A stretch of 44,953 nt of DNA from Hyphomicrobiales bacterium (GTDB lineage: Bacteria > Pseudomonadota > Alphaproteobacteria > Rhizobiales > Phreatobacteraceae). Where the stretch lies: contig JAFKKV010000047.1 in the NCBI GenBank assembly GCA_017304475.1, positions 1 to 44,953 of the forward strand. The letters run 5' to 3'. Within the stretch, counting starts at the first letter, position 1; every line of letters starts with the position of its first letter. The notes under the pieces are model-generated. The model ran no database searches. It had not been told where the DNA came from and worked only from the letters and a program-made list of their open reading frames with translations. Positions 26,246 through 34,093 of the stretch are shown here, in pieces. The translations under genes were made by a program, and so were the position numbers.

Positions 26246-26638
26246 CTATCCGGAAGGCGACAAGGCCGCGTCTATCTCGCGGTAGGCCTCCGGATTTTTC
26301 GCGCGTTCCGCGGCGATGAAGGCGGCGTGCCGCTGCGCGAAAGCGGCGACCTCCTTCAGCGTTTCCGGATAGGGCTCGTTCAGGCTCCAGAACAGGAAGC
26401 CGTGCCGGACCAGGGCTTCGACCTTCCTCCATTGCTTTTCGTCGGAGCGCTTCGGCGGCTTGAACTTGCGGGTCAGGCCGATGCTTGGACCGCCGCATTC
26501 AGGGCAGGGCAGGACGGCCTCGGTGCGGCTGGCGCGCTTGAAACTCTTCCGGCAGCGGAAACAAGCGTAGTGGTGGAGGTAGCTCGACTGAACAGATCCG
26601 CCCTTCTGGGCCGGAGGAGGAGAGGCCGCGTTCGTCAT
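26246..26638 (-). CDS. Zinc-ribbon protein, unknown function
   Basis: This 130-residue protein has two CxxC knuckles, C-F-R-C (about residues 26-29) and C-P-E-C (about 45-48), forming a zinc ribbon. A basic linker (RKFKPPKRSDEKQWRK) leads to a helical C-terminal domain of conserved appearance (VEALVRHGFLFWSLNEPYPE, AFAQRHAAFIAAERAKNPEAYREIDAALSPSG). It probably binds nucleic acid or protein, but this is a guess from the ribbon and basic linker. A decayed copy of its 3' half lies at 17104. It is transcribed divergently from nothing nearby; the GST gene lies upstream on the same strand. Confidence 0.75.
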   Translation of the reverse strand: MTNAASPPPAQKGGSVQSSYLHHYACFRCRKSFKRASRTEAVLPCPECGGPSIGLTRKFKPPKRSDEKQWRKVEALVRHGFLFWSLNEPYPETLKEVAAFAQRHAAFIAAERAKNPEAYREIDAALSPSG

Positions 26639-26796
26639 TCCGTCAGTCTAGCGGCCTCTTCCGAATCCGCAAATCGGACTGATCGCCGGCCGATGTCTTT
26701 CACGCCGCGCAGCATGGAGACCGAGCGCATCACGGGACCTGGCGATCCGGTCCTCCAGACCCGGCCGCGAGGCATCACGCCCGGGACGGATCTCTC

Positions 26797-27450
26797 TCAG
26801 CCGGCGGCTGGTCTGGCCGCGTTGACCGCCAGGTGCGCCTCGAAGGCTCGCCTGTAGGCCGGACGCGCTTCGCCGCGGGCCACATAAGCCGAGAGGTTCG
26901 GATCGTCGTCCAGCAATCCCGAGGCCCTCAGCCTGAGCAGCACCGAGATCATCATCAGGTCGCCCGCGCTGAACGCGCCGTCGAGCCAGTCGGCATCATC
27001 AAGGCGATGGGACAAGGAGGCCAGCCGGTGCCGCACGCGATCGATCACCAGGGGCATGCGTTGCGTGGCCCAGGGCTTGTCGGCCTCGTGGATCCTGGCG
27101 GTGGCGAGTTCGAGGATCGGCGGCTCCACCGTGTTGAGGGCCGCGAACATCCAGGTGATCGCGCGGGCCCGGGCCTCTGCATCGTCGGGCAGCAGGCCGG
27201 CATGGCGCTCGGCGATATGGAGCACGATCGCGCCGGTCTCGAACAGGCCGAGATCGCCGTCCTCATAGGTCGGAATCTGCCCGAAAGGATGCAGCGCCAG
27301 ATGGGCGGGCTGCTTCAGCGCCGCGAAGGAAACCAGGCGTACCGCATAGGGTTGGCCCACTTCCTCCAGCGCCCAGCGGACGCGCATGTCCCGCGCCAGT
27401 CCCTTGCCGCCATCGGGCGAGCGTTCAAAGGCGGTGATCGTGATGGTCAT
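26797..27450 (-). CDS. Glutathione S-transferase family protein
   Basis: This 217-residue cytoplasmic protein has a thioredoxin-like N-terminal domain. ALEEVGQPYAVRLV, H-P-F-G-Q-I-P-T-Y-E-D-G-D and L-F-E-T-G-A-I carry the conserved cis-Pro and the E-T/S glutathione-binding pair. The C-terminal domain is all-helical, with DADWLDGAFSAGDLMMISVLLR (N-capping box). The start at 27450 is supported by GGGAGG upstream. Substrate unknown. An internal part of this gene (around 26985-27065) is also found in the chimeric pseudogene at 17340-17425. Confidence 0.93.
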   Translation of the reverse strand: MTITITAFERSPDGGKGLARDMRVRWALEEVGQPYAVRLVSFAALKQPAHLALHPFGQIPTYEDGDLGLFETGAIVLHIAERHAGLLPDDAEARARAITWMFAALNTVEPPILELATARIHEADKPWATQRMPLVIDRVRHRLASLSHRLDDADWLDGAFSAGDLMMISVLLRLRASGLLDDDPNLSAYVARGEARPAYRRAFEAHLAVNAARPAAG

Positions 27451-27621
27451 GGTGCGCGACCTCCCGGCCGAAATCTTCGGCCGAGGCCGGCCGGAAGGCA
27501 AATTCACCGGGATGGGCCACGGCCCCGGCCGATATCCGCTTTGTCCGCCTGGCAAACCCGCACCGCCGCCCGGTGGCCTGAAGCAACCGGGCGGGCAGGC
27601 GGGAGGGGTCTCACGTCCCTG

Positions 27622-29445
27622 TCAGGCGGCCCTGACGCGCTGGACGAAGCTTTCGACCTGCTGCCGGAGAGCCGCGGCCTGAACCGCGAGATTGTTGGAG
27701 GCGCCGAGGATTTCGCCGGCGGCATCGCCGGTTTCGGCCGCGGAGCGCTTCACGCTGGTGATGTTGGCCGACACTTCCTGCGTGCCGGCCGCGGCCTGCT
27801 GGACATTCCGCGCGATCTCGTTGGTGGCGGCGCCCTGTTCCTCCATGGCCGACGCGATGATGATCGAGACCTCGTCCACCTGGCGGATCGTCTCCGTCAC
27901 CCGATTGATGACCCGGACCACCTCGTCGGTGGCGGCCTGCACGGCGGTGACCTGGCTGGAGATTTCGTCCGTCGCCTTGGCCGTCTGGGCCGCGAGGTTC
28001 TTCACCTCGGAGGCCACGACCGCGAAGCCCTTGCCGGCCTCTCCGGCGCGGGCCGCCTCGATCGTCGCATTCAGGGCCAGCAGATTGGTCTGGGACGCGA
28101 TGGTGTTGATCAGCCCGATCACTTCGCCGATGCGCTGGGCTGCGCTCGACAGGCCGCCGACCACTTCGCCGGCCATGCGCGCCTGGCCCGCCGCCTCGGC
28201 CGAGGCCTTGGTCGAGGATGCGATCTGCGCGCCGATGTCGCGGATCGTCGCCGAAAGCTCCTCCGCCGCGGCTGCCACCGTGCTGACATTGGTGGAAGCT
28301 TCCTCCGAAGCCGCCGAAACCGCCATTGACTGAAGGTTGGTTTCACCGGCTGCGACCGACATGGCCGAGGCGCTCTGCTGCAATTGGGCCGCGGCGGCCG
28401 AAACGCCGTGGACCACCCCCATCACTTCCGCCTCGAAGCTGTCCGACAGGGCGTGCATCGCCGCGCGCTTTTCGGCCTCCGCCCGGGCTTCCCGCTCGAC
28501 CTTGTCGTCCTCCAGACGCTTCACGTCGAGCGCGTTCTGCCTGAACACCGCCAGCGCCTCGGCCATGCGGCCGATCTCGTCGCGCCGCTCGGCGCCCCGG
28601 ACGGTGACCGAGAGGTCGCCGGAGGCCATGGCGTTCATCGTCGCCGCCATATGATCGATCGGCCGCATGACGCGGACGAGCAGCAGGCCGCCGGTGACCA
28701 GCAAGACCAGCCCGACCAGGCCCATCAAGGTCGTGCTCAAGGTGCCGAGCCAGGCCGCCCGCGCATTGGCGGCGGCCACGGCACCGGCGGTTCGTTCGTC
28801 GAGCAGCGTGAAGAACGCGTCGACGGGCCGCATGATCTCGGCCTTGAGGCGATGATAATCCGGCGAATGCAGCAGATTTCGCGCAAGCTCCAGGTTCGGC
28901 TCGCCGCGCATCGTGAAGGCGCCGCTCGCATCGGCGAAGCGGCCCTTGACGGCGTTCATCGCGGTGACCTCGAGCTTGACGAGATTGTTGGAGAGCCTCT
29001 CGGCCTGCGCCAGCTTCTGAAGCTCGGCCTCGGTGAAACCTGCCTCCCGCATCAAGGCGGTGAGCGGCCGCGCGGCGCCGTCCGGCCGGGGCTTCACGCC
29101 GTCGGCGGCCATGAAGTCCCAATAGATGCGCTCAGGGTTCAGCGGGCGCGGGCGCTTGCCGTCGCGGATTTCGATGATGGCGTTATATTGCTCTTCATAT
29201 CGCGCATCGCCGGTCACCGAATAAGTGCGGGCCAGCCGGGTCAGGTCATCGGATGATTGCCGCAGCTCGGATGCCAGAAGGAACGAGGTGTATCGGCTTT
29301 CCGTCGCGCGCTTCAATTCATCCGTCGTCGATTTGTACATGAACCAGACGACGGCCAGTCCGGCGATCGAGACGATCGTCACCGCGGACAGGATGGAGAA
29401 CAGCGCTTTCAGGGAAATCGTGGCCGATTTCGGGTTTCTGGTCAT
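27622..29445 (-). CDS. Methyl-accepting chemotaxis protein
   Basis: This 607-residue transmembrane chemoreceptor has a first helix at about 17-37 and a periplasmic, mostly helical sensor of about 190 residues. A second helix lies at about LMGLVGLVLLVTGGLLLV, followed by a HAMP domain (RPIDHMAATMNAMASGDLSV). The long cytoplasmic signalling hairpin has the highly conserved tip, with A-x-Q-T-N-L-L-A-L-N-A-x-I-E-A-A-R-A-G-E and G-K-G-F-A-V-V-A-S-E-V. No C-terminal CheR/CheB tether pentapeptide is present. The start is ATG 29445, just before the first helix. The ligand is unknown; no chemotaxis kinase genes are nearby. Confidence 0.96.
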   Translation of the reverse strand: MTRNPKSATISLKALFSILSAVTIVSIAGLAVVWFMYKSTTDELKRATESRYTSFLLASELRQSSDDLTRLARTYSVTGDARYEEQYNAIIEIRDGKRPRPLNPERIYWDFMAADGVKPRPDGAARPLTALMREAGFTEAELQKLAQAERLSNNLVKLEVTAMNAVKGRFADASGAFTMRGEPNLELARNLLHSPDYHRLKAEIMRPVDAFFTLLDERTAGAVAAANARAAWLGTLSTTLMGLVGLVLLVTGGLLLVRVMRPIDHMAATMNAMASGDLSVTVRGAERRDEIGRMAEALAVFRQNALDVKRLEDDKVEREARAEAEKRAAMHALSDSFEAEVMGVVHGVSAAAAQLQQSASAMSVAAGETNLQSMAVSAASEEASTNVSTVAAAAEELSATIRDIGAQIASSTKASAEAAGQARMAGEVVGGLSSAAQRIGEVIGLINTIASQTNLLALNATIEAARAGEAGKGFAVVASEVKNLAAQTAKATDEISSQVTAVQAATDEVVRVINRVTETIRQVDEVSIIIASAMEEQGAATNEIARNVQQAAAGTQEVSANITSVKRSAAETGDAAGEILGASNNLAVQAAALRQQVESFVQRVRAA

Positions 29446-29780
29446 GATAGGGCTCGCAGGGGCGGGATGGGCGCTGGATCGACGCAGGATGGGGCGTCGG
29501 AGCAGCCGGGCAATGTCGGCGAGCACGAGATTAGAAATGGTTAACGAAATTCTTTTCGCTGATATTCCCGTGACTTCGATCGATCCGGGATAAAGCCGGC
29601 GGTTCTGTCACCCCGTTGCCATGCCAGTCCCGGCTGAGCGTTTTCGCATCAGCCGGATGCCGGGAGGGGATGACAACGGGGGCTTGGCGCTTTGCTCTCC
29701 GCGCGACGATTGCGGAACAGCATGCCGAAAGCGCTATCTGCCCCCCGCGCCGACGCGTCCAAAAGCGAGCGCGACCTACG

Positions 29781-29873
29781 AGCCCTTCCTGCGCCGGCAG
29801 TCGACAGACCGAAACATGAGGCCGCGATCCCGCGGTGAACTCCGCCCCCGCTCAGTCCGCATGCCGGTCCTTC
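29781..29873 (-). pseudogene. Decayed copy of the 3' end of the methyltransferase gene at 30807
   Basis: About 93 bp match the last 30 codons of the gene at 30807-31556 (roughly four in five bases by eye). Aligned translation gives RHAD, a stop where the parent has Trp, then A-G-A-E-F-T-A, S-R, H-V-S-V and R-L-P. The frame is thus broken, and the parent's stop codon is not retained. The match begins where the parent gene ends. It stands upstream of the inserted methyltransferase at 29987. Confidence 0.82.
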
Positions 29874-29986
29874 CCCATCGGCAAGCCGTCCAAGACACGA
29901 CGAATCGAGAATATGCTAGGTGTCATCGCATTCCCGGGCCCATTTCAGTCGTTACGGCCACCGAGGCGATGGGGAGTTGGGACGTC

Positions 29987-30688
29987 ATGGCGAGCTACAG
30001 ATCAATTCTGAGCACGGACGCGCCGCCCGCCTTCGCCTTCATCGATCCGCCCTTCGATTTCAATTCGGCCACGGTCTCGAAATTCCCGCCGGAGGTCACC
30101 GGTTCCCTCGTCTTGCGGTCGCTGTGCCGGCGGCTGGGATGGGAATCGCTGAGCGGTAAGAGGCTGCTCGATTTCGGCTGCGGCGTTCGTTTCGCCCGCA
30201 CCCTGGTCAATCTCGGGATGGAGATCGGCACCTATGCGGGGGTCGACGTCAATGCCGACGCCATCGGCTGGTTGCAGGCCCACGTCGCCGACCCACGGTT
30301 CCGCTTCCACCGCCTCGACATGAAGAACCATCTGTTCAATCCGGACGGCGGCATGGTTCAGGCCGATACGCTGCGTCACTTCGGGCTTACCGAATTCGAC
30401 GCCGCCTGCATGTTCTCGGTGATTACGCACCAGGACCCGGACGACACGCGCATGATCCTTCGCATGCTCCGGGCATGTGTCGTCACGCATGGCCAATTGT
30501 ATTTTACGGCGTTCATCGATGAATCCGTCGATCAATATGCCGAGAAATACATCGAGAAACGCAGTGCATGGTGCAATTACAACCCGGATTATCTGGTTGA
30601 TCTCGCTCGCGAGGAGGGGTGGGCCGTGCAGACACTCTATCCCGGTTCGGAATTGCATCAGCCGGCCTTCGTCTGCCGGCGCATGTGA
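29987..30688 (+). CDS. Class I SAM-dependent methyltransferase
   Basis: This 233-residue protein has a Rossmann-type SAM-binding start LLDFGCGVRFARTLVN (motif I) and YAGVDVNADAIGWLQ (motif II, acidic residue for the ribose). F-D-A-A-C-M-F-S-V-I-T-H is motif IV-like. The N-terminal part begins MASYRSILSTDAPP. The substrate is unknown; the type resembles small-molecule, lipid or glycan methyltransferases. ATG 29987 is preferred over ATG 29969 because GGGAG/GGGA lies at a better distance. The gene is in opposite orientation to both neighbours and is bracketed by a direct duplication of the neighbour's 3' end (29781-29873 and 30809-30903), suggesting it was inserted. Confidence 0.85.
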   Translation: MASYRSILSTDAPPAFAFIDPPFDFNSATVSKFPPEVTGSLVLRSLCRRLGWESLSGKRLLDFGCGVRFARTLVNLGMEIGTYAGVDVNADAIGWLQAHVADPRFRFHRLDMKNHLFNPDGGMVQADTLRHFGLTEFDAACMFSVITHQDPDDTRMILRMLRACVVTHGQLYFTAFIDESVDQYAEKYIEKRSAWCNYNPDYLVDLAREEGWAVQTLYPGSELHQPAFVCRRM

Positions 30689-30806
30689 GGATCGCCGCGT
30701 GGCAAGAGGCCGGCTGTCTTCTGTGCACGCTCGTTATCGGCGGCTCGTTCTCGGCGCGGCCCACGGTCCCCCTGGCTGGAGCCGGAGGACCAGGGCGGCG
30801 CGAGGC

Positions 30807-31556
30807 TCAGCCCTCCGCCTTTTCCGGCAGCCGATAAACCGACACATGCGAGCGCGATTCCGCGGTGAACTCCGTCCCCGACCAGTCCGCATGCCGGCTC
30901 TCCAGCGTGAGGCCGGCGAGTTGCGCCATCAGGTCCAGTTCGGCCGGCCAGATATAGCGGTGAGGCGAGCGGAACAGCTCCGCCTGCCGGCCTTCGCCGA
31001 ACCTGAAATGATGCGACACGACGTGCTGGCGCAGAAGGTCATAGGTGTCGAAGCCGACGAAACCGGGGTCGGACTGCCAGACGACGGCCTGCTGGGTCGG
31101 CGGCAGCCGGCGCAGATCGGGCACCCAGAGCTCGATCACGAAGCGGCCGCCGGGAACCAGGTGGCGCGCGGCATTGCGGAAACAGGCGACCTGCTGTTCT
31201 TGCGTCAGCAGGTTCGAGATCGTGTTGAACACGAGATAGACCAGCGCATAGCGGCCGGGCGCGGTGGCGGTCGCCATGTCGCCGAGAATGACGGGTATCG
31301 TCGCTTCGTCGGCCTTTGTCCTGAGTTGCGCGACCATGGCCGGCGACAGCTCGATGCCGGTGACCGAGACCCCGCGCTGGCGCAGCGGCACGGCCACGCG
31401 GCCGGTGCCGATGGCGAATTCGAGGGCCGGCCCGCCGCCGGCAAGCGCTGCCAGGCGTTCGACCGCGGGTTGCAGGACGTCGGGTGAAAACATCCCCACG
31501 CCCGGCGTGTCATAGCGTTCCGCCGCTTGTCCGTCCCAGATGTCGTCCTGGCTCAT
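30807..31556 (-). CDS. Class I SAM-dependent methyltransferase
   Basis: This 249-residue protein has motif I ALEFAIGTGRVAVPL (E-x-x-x-G-x-G), V-T-G-I-E-L-S (acidic ribose contact), I-L-G-D-M-A-T and LVYLVFNTISNLLTQEQQVACF, all standard for this methyltransferase fold. The C-terminal half carries a beta-rich substrate domain. The start is uncertain between ATG 31556 (MSQDDIWDGQAAERY) and ATG 31565; the first is favoured because similarity begins there. Its last 30 codons are duplicated at 29781-29873. Confidence 0.9.
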   Translation of the reverse strand: MSQDDIWDGQAAERYDTPGVGMFSPDVLQPAVERLAALAGGGPALEFAIGTGRVAVPLRQRGVSVTGIELSPAMVAQLRTKADEATIPVILGDMATATAPGRYALVYLVFNTISNLLTQEQQVACFRNAARHLVPGGRFVIELWVPDLRRLPPTQQAVVWQSDPGFVGFDTYDLLRQHVVSHHFRFGEGRQAELFRSPHRYIWPAELDLMAQLAGLTLESRHADWSGTEFTAESRSHVSVYRLPEKAEG

Positions 31557-31650
31557 GACCGGCATTGTGCGGCGCGCGCCCGGGGCTTGCCAGTGCGCGG
31601 GCGCAACAGTTGGGCGCCACACGCCCCGGCCGGCGGCGATCCGGCGCGGT

Positions 31651-31752
31651 TCACGCCACCGGTTCGGTCAGCGCGCCGTTGCGGACGACGATCCTGCCGC
31701 GCTTGATGGCGGTTCGGTCGGCGGGACGCTCCACCACCGCCTCGGCCGGGGT
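31651..31752 (-). pseudogene. Copy of the last 33 codons of the CodA-like amidohydrolase gene
   Basis: This segment encodes T-P-A-E-A-V-V-E-R-P-A-D-R-T-A-I-K-R-G-R, continuing to L-T-E-P-V-A and a stop. It differs from the C-terminus of the gene at 32624 by three residues, while about 11 of 102 bases differ. The frame and stop are intact and most changes are silent, so it looks like a piece of a related gene rather than random decay. Similarity starts exactly at the stop codon and ends sharply at 31752. Confidence 0.88.
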
Positions 31753-31776
31753 GCAGTCCAGACACATGAAATGGGG

Positions 31777-31801
31777 AATTGGGTACGTGTCACCGTCATG
31801 G
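31777..31801 (+). repeat. 25-bp junction motif, copy 8
   Basis: The core TACGTGTCACCGTCATGG lies 25 bp after the end of the amidohydrolase fragment and about 130 bp before the unknown gene at 31929. Confidence 0.75.
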
Positions 31802-31928
31802 TTGTCGGGACGGCGAGGCGTCGGCGCGGGCTCATGATTGTCGTCGCAGGCAACACGTTGACGGAGCCAGCGCGCTATCTGAAGCTGAAGGAATTGCCGA
31901 CACCCCGTTGCGAACTGATTGGGTCGAC

Positions 31929-32612
31929 ATGGTATCTGACGTGAGAGCGGCTCACCGCCCGAGCCTCACCGGTCTGCGCCGATTCCTGGATCTTCAGCAG
32001 CAGCGCGATTGGATGCAGGGCCAGACGATCCTGTCCGACGCCGACGAGCGCGCGGAGTCCCTCGAACTGCGCTTCAAATACGTCACGCGGTTCGAGAAGC
32101 TGCTGCGCCGACCGCAGGCGCCGCAGGTCCTTGATATCCTTGGGGATTACGGTCGCCACTGCATCCCGATTCCGCGCCGAACCGAGCGGCATTACTGGTC
32201 GGTTTCCTGTCTGCCGTCGACCCCGGGCAAGGCGCTCGTTCGCGTCAATGCAAGCTGGATGGAGCTTTTCTCGCTCTATGCTGATGGCGAGGGCGTCCGC
32301 GCGCTCTTTCTGGTGCATCTTTCCGATTTCACCACGGACCATTCGCTCGATCCGGGCCGGGTGGACGAGGCTTTCCTCCAGCGCTGCGTCACGACGCCGG
32401 AAGACGTCAGCTATGTGTTTCCCCGCGGCGAGGACATTTTCGGCATCAAGGTCCGTGGCGTCGCCTCGATTGGCAAGGTTCTCGGCGCGCCCCGCACGTT
32501 GCGGGCCATCCGGACGTTCAACCTGACACATATGAACCGGGGTCGTAACGCCTATCAGGCGAGCCACTGCTACAGCCTGGCTGATCACATGCTGAGTGGT
32601 CATGGCGGTTGA
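31929..32612 (+). CDS. Protein of unknown function
   Basis: This 227-residue protein is not recognised. It starts MVSDVRAAHRPSLTGLRRFL and has a charged helical first third (DADERAESLELRFKYVTRFEKLLRR). The centre is beta-rich (HYWSVSCLPSTPGKALVRVNASWMELFSLYADGEGVRALFLVHLSDF). The last part has the phrase GRNAYQASHCYSLADHML. No signal peptide or membrane helix is seen. The start at 31929 is chosen because upstream residues lie in repeat-derived DNA; the Shine-Dalgarno is weak. The gene ends 11 bp before the stop of the convergent CodA-like gene and is bracketed by that gene's duplicated 3' end, so it is probably an insertion. Confidence 0.62.
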   Translation: MVSDVRAAHRPSLTGLRRFLDLQQQRDWMQGQTILSDADERAESLELRFKYVTRFEKLLRRPQAPQVLDILGDYGRHCIPIPRRTERHYWSVSCLPSTPGKALVRVNASWMELFSLYADGEGVRALFLVHLSDFTTDHSLDPGRVDEAFLQRCVTTPEDVSYVFPRGEDIFGIKVRGVASIGKVLGAPRTLRAIRTFNLTHMNRGRNAYQASHCYSLADHMLSGHGG

Positions 32613-32623
32613 GCGAGGACAAT

Positions 32624-33832
32624 TCATGCCACCGGCTCGGTCAGCTCTCCGTTGCGGACGACGACCCTGCCGCGCTTGATGACGGTCCGGTCGGCGGGCC
32701 GCTCCACCACCGCTTCCGCCGGCGTATCGCCCGGCACCAGCAGCAAGTCGGCGGCGCAGCCGACGGCGAGGCCGTATTTGTCGAGGCCCATGACGGCGGC
32801 GCCGCCATGGCTGCAGACATCGAGCGCAAGCTCGATCTCCTCGTCGAGCCGGAAATTGTTGCGCAGTCCGATCAGCATGGCCCGTTCCAGCATGTCGCCA
32901 TTGCCATAGGGGTTCCAGCTGTCGCGAATGCCGTCCGAGCCGGCGCAGACGACGATGCCGGCCTCGACGCATTGCTTCACCGGCGGCGCAGGACGGCTGG
33001 CCGGAGCGGTGGTCATCACGGCGATCCGCTCCCTGGCCAGATCGGCGATCAGGCGGCGCGCCTGGTCGACATCGGGCATGCCGAGGCAGAAGCCGTGGCT
33101 CACCGTGACCTTGCCCTGCATGGCGTGGGCGCGGGTGCGCTCGATGATCAGCTCCAGCGAGAAGGCGCCCATCTCGCCGGGCTCGTGCAGGTGGATGTCG
33201 AGCGGCCGGCCATGTTTCTCGGCCAGCCCGAAAATGGCGTCGAGATGCCCCTTCGGGTCGCGGTCGATGGCGCAGGGGTCGAGCCCGCCGACCACTTCGG
33301 CGCCCAGCGCCATGGCGCGGTCGAGCAGTTCGAGCGTGCCCGGCCGGATCAGCAGGCCCGATTGCGGAAAGGCGACGATCTCGACATCGATCACGGCGTT
33401 CAGCCGCTCGCGCATCGCCATCACGCCCTCGATCCCGGCCAGGCCGACCTCGGTATCGACATCGACATGGCTGCGGATATGGGTCGTGCCCATTTTCAGG
33501 CTCTGGGCGACCTGACGCGCGGATTGCCGGTCGGGGTCGATGCCGATCTCGCGCCGGATGCGCCGCTCGTTCTCGATCTTGTCGATCAGGCGCGGGCCGG
33601 CCGAATGCTTGTGCCAACCCATGCCCCAGAGCGTCTTGTCGAGATGGGTATGTGCTTCCACCAGGCCCGGCAGCAGCAGCGCACCGGCCCCGTCGAGCAC
33701 CGCGGCGCCCTCCGCCGTCTCGATGACACCAACGGCGGCGATATGCCCGTCGCGGATCAGCACATCGGCCGATGGGCCGCCCGCCGGCCGGACATGACGG
33801 ATCAGAAGATCTTGCGGCATGGGAATCCTCAT
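32624..33832 (-). CDS. CodA-like metal-dependent amidohydrolase (cytosine deaminase family)
   Basis: This 402-residue enzyme matches E. coli-type cytosine deaminase along its length. Metal ligands are H61 and H63 (A-H-T-H-L-D-K), His in D-I-H-L-H-E with the catalytic Glu following, and S-H-G-F. Asp lies in G-S-D-G-I-R-D-S-W-N-P-Y-G-N-G-D-M-L, equivalent to the CodA D-D-x-x-D-P-W-Y-P-L-G segment. The reaction is probably hydrolytic deamination of a pyrimidine or triazine; the exact substrate is not determined. The second metal-ligand motif differs from CodA (H-L-H-E for H-C-D-E). AGGA precedes ATG 33832. It is divergent from the amidohydrolase at 34094. Confidence 0.9.
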   Translation of the reverse strand: MRIPMPQDLLIRHVRPAGGPSADVLIRDGHIAAVGVIETAEGAAVLDGAGALLLPGLVEAHTHLDKTLWGMGWHKHSAGPRLIDKIENERRIRREIGIDPDRQSARQVAQSLKMGTTHIRSHVDVDTEVGLAGIEGVMAMRERLNAVIDVEIVAFPQSGLLIRPGTLELLDRAMALGAEVVGGLDPCAIDRDPKGHLDAIFGLAEKHGRPLDIHLHEPGEMGAFSLELIIERTRAHAMQGKVTVSHGFCLGMPDVDQARRLIADLARERIAVMTTAPASRPAPPVKQCVEAGIVVCAGSDGIRDSWNPYGNGDMLERAMLIGLRNNFRLDEEIELALDVCSHGGAAVMGLDKYGLAVGCAADLLLVPGDTPAEAVVERPADRTVIKRGRVVVRNGELTEPVA

Positions 33833-34093
33833 CTTGTCCTGCCACCCTGTCGCAGGCCATCGATCGGTGCAATCGGCCTTCTCGCGGGCGGCCTGTCGTC
33901 GATGGAGCCAGCCCGGTCCACGATCGCGTCCGCGGTTGCGGAGCACGGCCATGTCGTCTTGCGCCATGGCGCCCGCCGGCCTCGCATCGCACCTCTGTGC
34001 GTGGCGCGCGGCTGTCGGCGCGGCTTCGTTTGTCGTGGCGCTCCGGGCCGGCTAGCTTCGCAGGCCAAGAGCAGCGGATACGAGGAAACGATC
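33833..34093. promoter_or_regulatory. Divergent promoter region between two amidohydrolase genes
   Basis: This 261-bp spacer should carry promoters for both the CodA-like gene (leftward) and the amidohydrolase/COG0523 pair (rightward). It is GC-rich and I cannot define boxes or an operator. A Zur-type palindrome was looked for because of the metal context, but none was convincing. Confidence 0.4.
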
